A DNA stretch of 64,000 bases from Candidatus Onthenecus intestinigallinarum (GCA_018713325.1 DVFJ01000008.1:1-64000), one strand, 5' to 3'. Shown: positions 9,597 through 19,876, numbered from the stretch's first letter. Program-made: numbers and translations. The notes: generated by a model not told the origin, from the letters alone.

Positions 9597-10631
9597 TCAG
9601 AACTCGGAGATGATCTCCGTCCAGATCTGGTCATAGATGCGGGTGTCGTCGCCCAGGTACTTGAAGACCTCGCACTTGTCCAGCACTTCCTGCGGCGGGT
9701 TGTTGACCGGGGAGGCGTTGTATTCCTCCGCGCCCAGCAGCTCGATCGCGGCCGTGTTGGGGATCGCATAGCCGACGTACTCGTAGTTCATCGCGGCGAT
9801 GTCCGCGCGGCACAGGAAGTCGATGAACTTCTCCGCGCCGGACACGTTGCGCGCATTGTACGGGATGCAGATCGAGTCGTAGAAGATGTTGCTGCCCTCG
9901 ACCGGCACGACGTAGTTCAGCTCGTCGTTTTCGCCCATGCAGTACGTCGCGTCGCCGCTCCAGACGAGCGCTACCGACGCTTCGCCGGCGATCATCTTGT
10001 CCTTGACCTCGTCCACGACGTAGGCCAGCACCATGGGCTTTTGCTCCACGAGCAGGTTCTTGGCGTCCTCCAGGTCGGCGGGGTCGGTGGAGTTCAGGTC
10101 ATGGCCGCACATCACCAGCGCGATGCCCAGCGTGTCGCGCGGGGAGTTGAGCATCAGCATGTCCATGGTGTAGGCGGGGTCCATCAGCGTCTGCCAGCTG
10201 GTGGGCGTCTCCACCACGGTCGACTCGTTGTACAGGATGCCCATCGTGCCCCAGGTGTAGGGCACGGAGTAGGCGCTCTGCGGGTCGTAGGCGGCGTTCA
10301 TGAAGCGCGGGTCGATGTTCTTCACGTTGGGCACGTTGTCCCAGTTGATCTCCTGGAGCAGGCCCTCCTGGATCATCCGCTCGATCATGTAGTCGCTGGG
10401 GATGATCACGTCGTAGCTCGCGCCGCCCATGGCGATCTTGGCGTACATGTCTTCGTTCGTCTCGAACGTCTCGTAGATGACCTCGATGCCGGTCTCCTGC
10501 TCGAACAGCTCCAGCACCTGCGGCTCGATGTAGTCGCCCCAATTGTAGACGGAAATCGTCTCCTGCGCGCCGGCGGGCAGGGCCGCGCACAGCAGCGCGA
10601 GGATCAGGGCGAAGAGGGCAAGCTTTTTCAT
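9597..10631 (-). CDS. potD: Spermidine/putrescine ABC transporter substrate-binding protein
   Basis: Signal peptide, ISVYNWGDYIEPQVLELFEQETGIEVIYETFETNEDMYAKI, YSVPYTWGTMGILYN; adjacent potABC. Confidence 0.93.
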   Translation of the reverse strand: MKKLALFALILALLCAALPAGAQETISVYNWGDYIEPQVLELFEQETGIEVIYETFETNEDMYAKIAMGGASYDVIIPSDYMIERMIQEGLLQEINWDNVPNVKNIDPRFMNAAYDPQSAYSVPYTWGTMGILYNESTVVETPTSWQTLMDPAYTMDMLMLNSPRDTLGIALVMCGHDLNSTDPADLEDAKNLLVEQKPMVLAYVVDEVKDKMIAGEASVALVWSGDATYCMGENDELNYVVPVEGSNIFYDSICIPYNARNVSGAEKFIDFLCRADIAAMNYEYVGYAIPNTAAIELLGAEEYNASPVNNPPQEVLDKCEVFKYLGDDTRIYDQIWTEIISEF

Positions 10632-10686
10632 GGGGAACCTCTCCTTTCATGATGCGAAGTTGGCGTATGACAAGCGCAGCCGCGCG

Positions 10687-11490
10687 TCAATAGGGGATGC
10701 GCACCTCGTCGGGCTTCTTGCGGCCGCCGCGCTTGAAGTCGCGCAGGTTCAGGCCGATGAGCAGCGCGAACACGCACAGGAAGATCAGCGTCGAGAGCGC
10801 GTTGATCTTGGGCGAGATGCCGCGCTTGGCCATGGTGTAGATCGTGATGGACAGATTGCTCACGCCGCTGCCGGTCGTGAAGAAGCTAATGACGAAGTCG
10901 TCGATGGACATCGTCAGCGCCATCAGAAAGCCCGAGAACACGCCGGGCATGATGTCGGGCAGAATGACGCGCAGGAAGCCCTGCAGCGGCGTGGCGCCCA
11001 GATCCTGCGCGGCTTCGGCCAGGTGCGGGTCGAGCTGGCGCAGCTTGGGGAGCACGCTGAGCACCACGTACGGCACGCCGAAGCCCACGTGCGCCAGCAG
11101 CAGCGTCACATAGCCCAGCTGCACGTGCGCCATCGCAAACAGCAGCATCAGCGAGACGCCGGTGACGACCTCGGAGTTGAGCATCGGCAGGTTGATCACG
11201 CTCAGCAGCGCATGGCGCGGCCTGCGCCGCAGCTGAAACAGCGCAATGGCGCCCGCCGTGCCCAGCACGGTCGAGATGACGGCGGAGAGCAGGCCGACGG
11301 TCAGCGTCGTGCCCAGCGCGGAGAGGATGGCCGTGTCGGAAAACAGCTCCTGATACCAGCGCAGCGTGAACCCGCCCCACACCGCGCGGGACTTGCTGTC
11401 GTTGAACGAGTAGAGGATGAGCAGGACGATCGGCGCGTACAGGAACGCCATGATCAGCGCGATGTACGCCCGGCGCAGCGCCTTTTTCAT
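10687..11490 (-). CDS. potC: Spermidine/putrescine ABC transporter permease
   Basis: BPD-type permease: EAAQDLGATPLQGFLRVILPDIMPGVFSGFLMALTMSIDDFVISFF. Confidence 0.93.
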   Translation of the reverse strand: MKKALRRAYIALIMAFLYAPIVLLILYSFNDSKSRAVWGGFTLRWYQELFSDTAILSALGTTLTVGLLSAVISTVLGTAGAIALFQLRRRPRHALLSVINLPMLNSEVVTGVSLMLLFAMAHVQLGYVTLLLAHVGFGVPYVVLSVLPKLRQLDPHLAEAAQDLGATPLQGFLRVILPDIMPGVFSGFLMALTMSIDDFVISFFTTGSGVSNLSITIYTMAKRGISPKINALSTLIFLCVFALLIGLNLRDFKRGGRKKPDEVRIPY

Positions 11491-12476
11491 CAGAGGATGC
11501 GCACCTCCTTCTGGGCCGCCTCTTCCTTGTCGATGCGGTTGAGCGCGCCCATGAACGCGAGCACGACCACCATGACCAGCAGCGACAGCGTGGAGCCGAA
11601 GTGCCAGTCGCTGGACTTGCCGAACTGGTTCTGGATGATGTCGCCGATGAGCGGCACCTTGCCGCCGCCCATCAGCTGGCTGATGACGAACGTCGTCACC
11701 GCGGGCACGAACACCATCGTCACGCCCTCCAGCACGCCCGGCAGCGAATAGGGCAGCGTCACGCGCAGGAAGCTCTGGGTCGGGCTGGCGCCCAGGTCTG
11801 CCGCGGCCTCGAGCAGGCTGCGGTCGATCTTGACGATGACGGTGTAGATGGGCATGATCATGAAGGACAGGTAGTTGTAGACCATGCCGAGGATGACCGC
11901 GTTTTCATTGTAGAGGAAGATGATCTTGCGGCCCACGCCGCGGTCGGTGAGCCACGCGTCCAGCGCGGGCACGGCCTCGCGCAGCGCGGTGATCCAGCTG
12001 TTGAGGATGCCGCTGTTTTCCAGGATGCTCATCCAGGCGTAGGTGCGCAGCAGGAAGTTCATCCACATGGGCAGGATGATCAGCATCAGCCACAGCGCGG
12101 GGCGCTTGAAGTCGCGCCCGCTGAGGATCATGGCCACGGGATAGCCCAGCAGCAGGCAGATGCCCGTGGTGATCGCGGCGATCTTGAGCGAACGGCCCAG
12201 CAGCTTGAGGTAGGTGGGCTCGAGCATACGCCGGAAGTTGGACAGCGAGAAGACCGTCTCCTTCTGCGGGCGCTCGGCGGTGACGGCGCCATCCTCGAGC
12301 GCGAACGCAACGCTGCCATCCGCCTGCACGATCTCCTCATAGGGCGGCGTGACCTCGACGGTAACGCCGTAATAGACGATCATCAGCAGCGGCAGCACGA
12401 TGAAGATCGCCGCCCACAGCACAAAGGGCACGAGCAGCGCCCGGTTTTTCTTCTTCAATGCGCTGGCCCCCTTCAC
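11490..12476 (-). CDS. potB: Spermidine/putrescine ABC transporter permease
   Basis: EAAADLGASPTQSFLRVTLPYSLPGVLEGVTMVFVPAVTTFVISQLMGGG; overlaps neighbours. Confidence 0.92.
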   Translation of the reverse strand: MKGASALKKKNRALLVPFVLWAAIFIVLPLLMIVYYGVTVEVTPPYEEIVQADGSVAFALEDGAVTAERPQKETVFSLSNFRRMLEPTYLKLLGRSLKIAAITTGICLLLGYPVAMILSGRDFKRPALWLMLIILPMWMNFLLRTYAWMSILENSGILNSWITALREAVPALDAWLTDRGVGRKIIFLYNENAVILGMVYNYLSFMIMPIYTVIVKIDRSLLEAAADLGASPTQSFLRVTLPYSLPGVLEGVTMVFVPAVTTFVISQLMGGGKVPLIGDIIQNQFGKSSDWHFGSTLSLLVMVVVLAFMGALNRIDKEEAAQKEVRIL

Positions 12477-13567
12477 TGCGCGCGCTGCGCGTGGCGCTTG
12501 AGCACGTCAGGCGAGCTGTCGCTCTTGTGCATGACCTGGATGTCCTCCGGCGCGACGAACAGGCGCACCCGCGTGCCTACGGGGCGCGCGTGCGTGGAGT
12601 GCACCAGCAGCGTGTCGACGCCCACGCGCACCTTCATCTCATAGTGCACGCCCTTGAACAGCAGCGACGTCACCTCGCCCGCGGGCATGGCGGCGCAGGC
12701 CGGGTCGTCCTCGGGGCGCAGCTTGACGTCCTCGGGGCGCAGCACGATGTCCACCGCCGCATCCTGGCCAAAGCCTACGTCCACGCACGGGAAGTCGCAG
12801 CCCAGAAAACGCACCAGCCGGTCGCGCACCATCGTGCCGGGCAGGATGTCGCTCTCGCCGATGAAGTCGGCCACGAACGCGCTCTGCGGCTCGTTGTAGA
12901 TGTCCTCAGGCGTGCCCAACTGCAGGATCTTGCCGGCGTTCATCACGGCGACGCGGTCGCTCATGGTCAGCGCCTCCTCCTGGTCGTGCGTCACGAAGAT
13001 GAACGTGATGCCGCTCTCGCGCTGGATGCGCTTGAGCTCGCCCTGCATCTCCCGGCGCAGCTTCAGGTCCAGCGCGCCCAGCGGCTCGTCCAGCAGCAGC
13101 ACGTCGGGCTTGTTGATCAGCGCGCGCGCGATGGCCACGCGCTGCTGCTGTCCGCCCGACAGGCTGGCGATGCGCCGCTTCTCAAACCCGGCCAGGCCGA
13201 CCAGGCCGAGCATGCGGGAGACCTCCGCGGCCGTCTCGCGCTTGTCCGCGCCGCGCAGCCCCGGGCCGAACGCGACGTTCTGCGCGACGTTCAGGTGGGG
13301 GAAGAGCGCATAGCGCTGAAAGACCGTGTTGATGTTGCGCCTGTAGGGCGGCAGGGGGATGATGTTCTGCCCCTTGTAGAGGATCTCGCCGCCGGTGGGC
13401 GTCTCAAACCCGCCGATGCAGCGCAGCAGCGTCGTCTTGCCGCAGCCGGACGGCCCCAGCAGCGTGACGAATTCGTTTTGCCCGATGTCCAGGCTGACGC
13501 CGCCCAGAGCGGTGAATCCGTCCTCAAAGACGACGCGAAGGTCGCGGATGGAAAGAATGGTCTGCAT
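12473..13567 (-). CDS. potA: Spermidine/putrescine ABC transporter ATP-binding protein
   Basis: GPSGCGKTTLLRCIGGFETPTGG, LSGGQQQRVAIARALINKPDVLLLDEPLGALD; start at internal ATG (MQTILSIRDLRVVFEDG). Confidence 0.93.
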   Translation of the reverse strand: MQTILSIRDLRVVFEDGFTALGGVSLDIGQNEFVTLLGPSGCGKTTLLRCIGGFETPTGGEILYKGQNIIPLPPYRRNINTVFQRYALFPHLNVAQNVAFGPGLRGADKRETAAEVSRMLGLVGLAGFEKRRIASLSGGQQQRVAIARALINKPDVLLLDEPLGALDLKLRREMQGELKRIQRESGITFIFVTHDQEEALTMSDRVAVMNAGKILQLGTPEDIYNEPQSAFVADFIGESDILPGTMVRDRLVRFLGCDFPCVDVGFGQDAAVDIVLRPEDVKLRPEDDPACAAMPAGEVTSLLFKGVHYEMKVRVGVDTLLVHSTHARPVGTRVRLFVAPEDIQVMHKSDSSPDVLKRHAQRAQ

Positions 13568-13660
13568 GGAAGCCTCCTGGAGGGCGCGATGCGCCGAAAA
13601 ATCGAAAAAATAGATAAAGAGTTTAGAAATACGATACTTCAAGGTTATGTTGCGACAGAG

Positions 13661-13689
13661 ATTAAACCATATTCCGCGCATTTTGTCAA
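13661..13689 (-). promoter_or_regulatory. Sigma-70-type promoter of the potABCD operon
   Basis: Minus strand TTGACA (13689-13684), 17-bp spacer, TTTAAT (13666-13661). Confidence 0.7.
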
Positions 13690-13966
13690 GCGATTTTCGC
13701 AAAGTTTACAAGGACATTTTTCGTCCGTTCGTCTTTTGAGGGGCGCATGAAAAAACGTGCGGATTCTGGATGCCGTCTCTCTTACGGTATGGAGACGTGA
13801 AATTTACAATCTCTAAACTTTTTGAGCGGGTTCGGCAGCGGCAAACAGCGGGATAAGAAGGAAGAAGCCGGGTTGCGCAAAAAAAACGCGCAGGCCGGCA
13901 AATGTGTTGTGGCCGTGCGCAGAATGTGCTATAAATACGGTAGATCAAGCGAAAGGGGGACGCCCC

Positions 13967-15598
13967 ATGTATGTCATCGGCATCGATTTCGGCTCTCTGA
14001 GCGGGCGCGGCGTGCTGGCCGACGCGGCGACCGGTCGGGAGATCGCCAGCGTTTCCATGGACTATCCGCATGCGGTGCTCGACCGCGCGCTGCCGTGCGG
14101 CGTGCCGCTGCCCGCCGACTGGGCGCTGCAGGACCCGCAGGACTATCTGGACGTGCTGTTTTACATCCTCTCCACGCTCGCGCAGGCCGCCGACCCGGCG
14201 CAGATCGTGGGCATCGGGCTGGACTGCACGTCCAGCACCGTGCTGCCGGTGGATGCGCAGGGCGTGCCGCTGTGCTTTGATGCGCGGTTCCGGCGCGTGC
14301 CGCACGCCTACATGATGATGTGGAAGCACCACGCGGCGCAAGGACAGGCGCGGCGCATGACCGAACTGGCGCGCCGGCGCGGCGAGCCGTGGCTGCCGCT
14401 GTACGGCGGCCTGGTCAATGCGGAGTGGTTCTTCCCCAAGCTGCTGCAGGTGCTGGAGGAGGCGCCGGAGGTCTACGGCGCGATGGCGCACTACGCGGAG
14501 GCGGTGGACTTTCTCGTCTGGCAGTTGACCGGCCGGCAGACGCGCAGCGCCGCCTGTCTGGGCTACAAGGCGTTCTACACGGGCCGTTTTCCGGATGAGG
14601 CGTTCTTTGCCGGGCTGAACCCGGCCTTCGCGCGCGCGCCGCAGGAGAAGGCGGGCGGGCCGGTCGTCGCGCTGGGCAGCTGCGCGGGCCGCCTGACGCA
14701 GGCGGCAGCGGCGCGCTGCGGGCTGACGCCGGGCATTCCCGTGGCGGCGGGCAACATTGACGCGCACGTATGCGTGCCCGCGGCCGGCATCGACGGGCCG
14801 GGCAAGCTGCTGGCGATCATCGGCACGTCGACCTGTCACGTCGTCATGGGCGAGGCGCTCCGGCCCGTGCCGGGCATGAGCGGCGCGGTCTGGGACGGCG
14901 TGCTGCCCGGCTATGCGGGCTATGAGGCGGGCCAGAGCAGCGTGGGCGACCAGTTCCACTGGTTTGAGCGCGCCTGCGCGCCCGAATGCGTGGCGCAGGA
15001 GGCGCGTGCGCGCGGCCTGTCCGTGCAGGCGCTGCTGACCGAGCGGGCGGCGCGGCTGCGCCCCGGTCAGAGCGGCCTGCTCGCGCTGGACTGGTGGAAC
15101 GGCAACCGCAGCGTCCTGGCCGACGCGGACCTGAGCGGCCTGCTGATGGGCCTGACGCTGCGCACGACGCCCGAGGAGATCTACCGCGCGCTGCTGGAGT
15201 CCACTGCCTACGGCGCGCGCGTCATCCTGGAAAACTACCGCGCCCACGGCGTGCCGGTGGATGCGTTCTACGCCAGCGGCGGCGTCGCGCTGAAGAACCC
15301 GCTGGCCATGCAGATCTATGCGGACGTGCTGAACCTGCCGGTGCACGTGTGCGAGACTGCGAACGGGCCGGCGCTGGGCAGCGCGATCTTTGCCTCCGTC
15401 GCGGCGGGCGTTCACCCCACGGCGGCGCAGGCCGCGCGGGCGATGGGCAGCGGCGTGGCGCGTACATACCGGCCCGACGGACGGGCGGCGGCGGTCTATG
15501 ACCGGCTCTACGGCGAGTACGTGCGCCTGCACGACCGGTTCGGGCGCGGCGGGGATGAGACGATGAAGCGGCTGAAGGCCATTGCGCTGGAAGCATGA
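13967..15598 (+). CDS. araB: Ribulokinase (FGGY family)
   Basis: MYVIGIDFGSLSGRGVLADAATGREIASVSMDYPHAV, HAYMMMWKHHAAQ, YEAGQSSVGDQFHWF, ALDWWNGNRSVLADADLSG. Confidence 0.92.
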   Translation: MYVIGIDFGSLSGRGVLADAATGREIASVSMDYPHAVLDRALPCGVPLPADWALQDPQDYLDVLFYILSTLAQAADPAQIVGIGLDCTSSTVLPVDAQGVPLCFDARFRRVPHAYMMMWKHHAAQGQARRMTELARRRGEPWLPLYGGLVNAEWFFPKLLQVLEEAPEVYGAMAHYAEAVDFLVWQLTGRQTRSAACLGYKAFYTGRFPDEAFFAGLNPAFARAPQEKAGGPVVALGSCAGRLTQAAAARCGLTPGIPVAAGNIDAHVCVPAAGIDGPGKLLAIIGTSTCHVVMGEALRPVPGMSGAVWDGVLPGYAGYEAGQSSVGDQFHWFERACAPECVAQEARARGLSVQALLTERAARLRPGQSGLLALDWWNGNRSVLADADLSGLLMGLTLRTTPEEIYRALLESTAYGARVILENYRAHGVPVDAFYASGGVALKNPLAMQIYADVLNLPVHVCETANGPALGSAIFASVAAGVHPTAAQAARAMGSGVARTYRPDGRAAAVYDRLYGEYVRLHDRFGRGGDETMKRLKAIALEA

Positions 15599-15602
15599 AA
15601 AA

Positions 15603-15628
15603 GCGCGCCGGGCATGTGCCCGGCGCGC
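15603..15628. terminator. Intrinsic terminator between convergent genes
   Basis: GCGCGCCGGGCA-TG-TGCCCGGCGCGC. Confidence 0.75.
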
Positions 15629-15638
15629 GGCGTATCTG

Positions 15639-16691
15639 TCAGTTGAGATAGACCGTGGCGTTCATGCCCGGCAGCAGGCTGTGGCCCTCGGGCAGGGAGA
15701 TGCGTACGTCGAAGTAGGCGGCGTTTTGGCGGGTTTCGCCCAGCGGACGGATGTCGGTGACGACGCCGGTCAGCGTCTCCTCCGGGTAGGCGTCCATCAC
15801 AAAGGAGACCGCGTCGCCCACCCTCAGGCGGCTCAGGTACACCTCGTCGACCTCGGCGCTGAGCTCTAGCGCCGTCAGGTCTGCGATGCGGCACAGCAGC
15901 TGGCCTTGATAGACCTGCGCGCCGGGCGTCACGTCCACGGAGAGCACGGCGCCGTCGGCCGGCGCCGCCACGGTGCAATCGTCGGTCGGGGGCGCGCTGG
16001 CGGCATCCACCAGCTCGAAGAGCAGATCGCCCGCGCGCACGGCGTCGCCCGCCTGCGCATGCACGCGCAGCACGCGGCCGCTGCCCGTGACGGCGCTGTC
16101 GGCATAGCGCTGCACCTTGCCCGAACCGGTCATGCTGTCCGAGTCGTGCCCGCTGTCGCGGTAGCAGCGCACGGTGTCGCCCGGCACGAAGTCGCCGGTG
16201 AGGATTTCAACGGTGTAGTCGTTGCCGGAGACGGACGTGACGCGGCCCGTGCCCTTTTCGCTGCCGCACTTGAGGTAGAGCGTCTCGCCCGCGTGCAGGT
16301 ACTTGTCCTCGTCGTCCTTGTCTGCGGTGGACGTGGAGGCTGCCACGTACAGCGGCAGCTCCGGCTCGACGACGGCCAGCGCGCCGTAGCGCGCAATGAT
16401 GTCGGCGGCTACATCGCCGGGCGCGGCGAACACGGCGCTCAGCGTGCCGGACTGCGGCGCGTAGACCTTGACCGTGTCCAGCTCAAAGAGCGCGTCGCCG
16501 GCCGTCACGCGTTCGCCGGCCTCCAGGGTGAAGGGCAGCAGCGTGCCCGCAAACGGTGCGGTGACGAAGTGCGTCGTGGAGGAGACGATCGAGGCGTTGA
16601 TGCTTGCGGCCGTGGAATCGGCCTGCGCAAGGCCCGGGCAGGACGCGCAGATCAGCGCCGCGCATAGCAACAGGACAGACAGCTTTTTCAT
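15639..16691 (-). CDS. HlyD-type periplasmic adaptor subunit of ABC exporter
   Basis: Signal peptide MKKLSVLLLCAALICASCPGLAQA, biotinyl-lipoyl-like motifs (APFAGTLLPFTLEAGERVTAGDALFELD), C-term barrel. Confidence 0.85.
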   Translation of the reverse strand: MKKLSVLLLCAALICASCPGLAQADSTAASINASIVSSTTHFVTAPFAGTLLPFTLEAGERVTAGDALFELDTVKVYAPQSGTLSAVFAAPGDVAADIIARYGALAVVEPELPLYVAASTSTADKDDEDKYLHAGETLYLKCGSEKGTGRVTSVSGNDYTVEILTGDFVPGDTVRCYRDSGHDSDSMTGSGKVQRYADSAVTGSGRVLRVHAQAGDAVRAGDLLFELVDAASAPPTDDCTVAAPADGAVLSVDVTPGAQVYQGQLLCRIADLTALELSAEVDEVYLSRLRVGDAVSFVMDAYPEETLTGVVTDIRPLGETRQNAAYFDVRISLPEGHSLLPGMNATVYLN

Positions 16692-16726
16692 GAGGACATT
16701 CCTTCCTTTCCAAATGAATGGCAGGT

Positions 16727-19033
16727 TTACTCGACGGACTTGAGCGCCTCGACCATGACGATGGAGCGCACCTTGTGCACGAGCAGCCGCTGGATGAACA
16801 TGGAAAACGCGTAGGTGGCGACGCAGCTGATCGCCACGGCCGAGGCCGGCACCTGGCCGACATAGCGCACGGAGTCGGTCTCGCACACGATGAGGATGAT
16901 ATCCGTGAGCGCAATGCCCGGCCAGATGGACAGCGCGATCGCGACCAGCGAGATGATGATGTTCTCGCGCAGGATGAGCCGGCGGATCTCGCGCTGATGA
17001 TAGCCCAGCACCTTCAGCGTCGCATATTCGCGCGTGCGCTCCGCAAAGTTGATCAGGCCCATGTTGTAGCAGATGACGAACGCCAGCGCCAGCGCGATGA
17101 ACGTCAGCACCAGGAACACGGACGAGACCGTGTGCAGCGAGACGAGCGCGTCCTCGACCTGGACGGCGGTGTAGTCAAGGCTTTCGACCTCGTCCATCTC
17201 CTCCAGCTGCGCGATGCAGGCGTCCGTCGGGGCGAGCAGCTGCAATGCCGTGGGCACGAAGGCGCCCTTGCGCAGCGACTCCCACGTCGTGCGGTTCATG
17301 TACACGCCCTGCACGAAGTTGTTGTGCACGATCTGACCCACGGGCAGCGTGAACGGCTCGTCGTCGCCTGGCAGGCGTAGGGTGAGCGCGTCGCCCGCCC
17401 CCACGCCCAGCTGCTCGGCCAGCTTGTCCGTGAGCGCGACGCCGCCCGGCTCGATGACCGCGAGCGTCTCATGGGGGCCCAGGTGCAGCATCTGCTGGCC
17501 GTCCTCCACGACGGTGAGCAGCGTGGTTCGGCTCTGGCCACCGAAGGAGGCGCTGACCGAGGTCTCCATGATGCACTCGACCGCCGCGGCGTCCAGGCGC
17601 GCCCGGTAGGCGTCCGCCTCGTCCGCGTCGGCGGTGAGGTTGGCGCGCACGTCATAGCCCAGCGCGTGCAGGTAGTGGTTTTCGGCGGTCAGGACGACCG
17701 AATCCTGCAGGCCGATGGAGGCAATGATCAGCGCGTTGCAGCTGAGCAGGCCCATGCAGGAGACGAGCGTGCGCATCTTGTTGCGCAGCAGGTTGCGCGC
17801 GACCATCTTCTGGTTGAAGCCGAAGCGCCGCCACAGCGGCCGGATGCGCTCGAGCAGGATGCGCTGTCCTGAACGCGGCGGCTTGGGCCGCAGCAGCGAA
17901 GCGGCCGTCTCCCGCGCCGTCCGCCGGTAGGTCCAAAGGCAGATCAGCGCGCTCATGGCCACCGTGAGGACGACAATGGTCCACGTGGACGGCGAGATCG
18001 GCGGAATGATGCGATAGGGGTATTCATTCTGACCGATGAGCAGCGCCCAGATCAGCCGGGGCAGCGTCTCATGGCCCAAAAACGCGCCCAGCACCGAGCC
18101 GATCAGCGCGGGCCAGACCGCATAGGCCAGATAGTGGCGCTGGATCTGCCCCGCCGGGAAGCCCAGCGCCCGCAGCGTGCCGATCTCCATGCGCTGTTTG
18201 TCGATCATGCGCGTGAGCGTCGTCATGACAATCAGCGCCGCCACGACGTAGGCGGCCAGCGGGAAGACGATGGACAGCGCGCTGAACATGTAGACGTTGT
18301 CCTGCGCCGCGGCCGTGCTGCGGTGCGCGCTGCGGCCGACGACGAACGCGCCCGGCAGCGCCGCCTCCAGCGCGGCGCGTGCGGCGTCCTCGTCGGCGCC
18401 GTCTTCCAGGCGCACGACGATCTGCGTGAGCGGAACCTGCGCAAACGCGCGCGCGTTGACCAGGATGAAGCCGTAGGTCTCGGGATCGGCGGAGACACCG
18501 TCGGACACGCTGATGAACTCCGGACTGTAGACGATGCCGCGCACGAAGAACGTGTAGTCCGCATCCCCATAGCGCACCGTCACCGGATCGCCCGGGGCCA
18601 GATCGTGCGCCTGCGCAAAGCCCGCTTGCACCAGACAGCCGCGCAGGTCGCTCTCGGAGAGCGCCTCGCCCTCCTCGACGATCGGCACGTTGATGTCCAT
18701 CGGGCCGTCATAGCCGGTGACGCACAGCGTCGGCTCGCCGGGCAGCGTCGTCTCCATGTCCAGGGAGAAGCGCGCGCGCGCGGTCTGGACGCCCGGCACA
18801 GCCCGGACGTCCGCAAGCGCCTGGCGGTCGGCGCTCTGCAGCGTGATCCAGAAGTGCGCAAGACGGTTTTCCTCAAAATACCGCGCGTTGGTCGCCTCGG
18901 CCATGCGCGCAATGCCGTCCAAGCCCGCGTACAGAAAGGTGCCCAGCACGCACAGCAGGATCAGCGCGATGAACTGCATGCCGGAGCGCTGCATGTCTCG
19001 CGCGAGCTTGCGGCGCAGCATGTTCTTTACCAT
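16727..19033 (-). CDS. ABC transporter permease, FtsX/MacB-like
   Basis: MVKNMLRRKLARDMQRSGMQFIALILLCVLGTFLYAGLDGI... two FtsX-type domains; trimmed from the 965-aa ORF to the internal ATG. Confidence 0.9.
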   Translation of the reverse strand: MVKNMLRRKLARDMQRSGMQFIALILLCVLGTFLYAGLDGIARMAEATNARYFEENRLAHFWITLQSADRQALADVRAVPGVQTARARFSLDMETTLPGEPTLCVTGYDGPMDINVPIVEEGEALSESDLRGCLVQAGFAQAHDLAPGDPVTVRYGDADYTFFVRGIVYSPEFISVSDGVSADPETYGFILVNARAFAQVPLTQIVVRLEDGADEDAARAALEAALPGAFVVGRSAHRSTAAAQDNVYMFSALSIVFPLAAYVVAALIVMTTLTRMIDKQRMEIGTLRALGFPAGQIQRHYLAYAVWPALIGSVLGAFLGHETLPRLIWALLIGQNEYPYRIIPPISPSTWTIVVLTVAMSALICLWTYRRTARETAASLLRPKPPRSGQRILLERIRPLWRRFGFNQKMVARNLLRNKMRTLVSCMGLLSCNALIIASIGLQDSVVLTAENHYLHALGYDVRANLTADADEADAYRARLDAAAVECIMETSVSASFGGQSRTTLLTVVEDGQQMLHLGPHETLAVIEPGGVALTDKLAEQLGVGAGDALTLRLPGDDEPFTLPVGQIVHNNFVQGVYMNRTTWESLRKGAFVPTALQLLAPTDACIAQLEEMDEVESLDYTAVQVEDALVSLHTVSSVFLVLTFIALALAFVICYNMGLINFAERTREYATLKVLGYHQREIRRLILRENIIISLVAIALSIWPGIALTDIILIVCETDSVRYVGQVPASAVAISCVATYAFSMFIQRLLVHKVRSIVMVEALKSVE

Positions 19034-19728
19034 GCGATCTCCTCCACGCTTGCGGGATGGTCGCACAGGTCGACCGACTCGATCCCGCCGTTCTTGACGC
19101 GGATGACGCGCTGGCCCAGCGGCGCGATGGACGCGTTGTGCGTGATGATCACGACCGTCGCGCCGTGCTCGCGGCTGATGTCCGTCAGCAGCCGCAGCAC
19201 CTGCACGCCCGTCTTCGAGTCCAGCGCGCCCGTCGGCTCGTCGCACAGCAGCAGCGCCGGGTTCTTGCACAGCGCCCGCGCGATCGACACGCGCTGCTGC
19301 TCGCCGCCCGACAGCTGCGCGGGAAAGTTGTTCATCCGGTCGCCCAGGCCCACCTGTTCCATCACCTTGCGCGGATCGAGCGCATCCCTGCACACCTGCT
19401 GGGCCAGCTCCACGTTTTCCAGCGCCGTGAGGTTGGGCATCAGGTTGTAGAACTGAAAGACAAACCCCACGTCCGTGCGCCGGTATTCGGTCAGCTCTGC
19501 GCCGTGCAGCGCCGTGACGTCCTTGCCGCCCACGATGATCGTGCCGCCCGTCGCATGGTCCATTCCGCCCAGCAGGTTGAGAATCGTCGTCTTGCCCGCG
19601 CCGCTGGGCCCGAGCACCACGCATAGTTCGCCCTTCTCGATCTCAAAGCTCACGTCATCCACCGCTTTGACGACGTTTTCCCCCATGTGGTAGTGCTTGC
19701 TGACATGTTCAAAGGTAATATAGCTCAT
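19027..19728 (-). CDS. ABC transporter ATP-binding protein, MacB/LolD-like
   Basis: GPSGAGKTTILNLLGGMDHATGG, LSGGEQQRVSIARALCKNPALLLCDEPTGALDSKTG. Confidence 0.95.
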   Translation of the reverse strand: MSYITFEHVSKHYHMGENVVKAVDDVSFEIEKGELCVVLGPSGAGKTTILNLLGGMDHATGGTIIVGGKDVTALHGAELTEYRRTDVGFVFQFYNLMPNLTALENVELAQQVCRDALDPRKVMEQVGLGDRMNNFPAQLSGGEQQRVSIARALCKNPALLLCDEPTGALDSKTGVQVLRLLTDISREHGATVVIITHNASIAPLGQRVIRVKNGGIESVDLCDHPASVEEIAW

Positions 19729-19779
19729 GACATCCTCCGCATGCGATCTTTCAAAAAATGGATTTTCGACTTTCGGCGG

Positions 19780-19808
19780 TTGACAAATCCGTCCACTGGT
19801 ATTATACT
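19780..19808 (+). promoter_or_regulatory. Promoter of TetR-family gene
   Basis: TTGACA (19780-19785), 17-bp spacer, TATACT (19803-19808). Confidence 0.8.
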
Positions 19809-19829
19809 AAACACATGTTGATCTTACAA
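19801..19829 (-). promoter_or_regulatory. Promoter of the ABC exporter operon, sharing its -10 with the tetR promoter
   Basis: Minus strand TTGTAA (19829-19824), 17-bp spacer, TATAAT (19806-19801). Confidence 0.65.
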
Positions 19830-19834
19830 TCAAC
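19817..19834. promoter_or_regulatory. Candidate TetR-type operator
   Basis: Inverted repeat GTTGAT-CTTACA-ATCAAC overlapping the -35 of the ABC promoter. Confidence 0.55.
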
Positions 19835-19876
19835 TGATTCTTTTTAGGTGACGCAAAAACGACACATGGAGCAAGA

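Noticed and set aside
8523-10652. 709-aa plus-strand ORF
   Set aside because: Antisense shadow of the kinase-GNAT and potD genes; low-complexity His/Val/Arg-rich translation.
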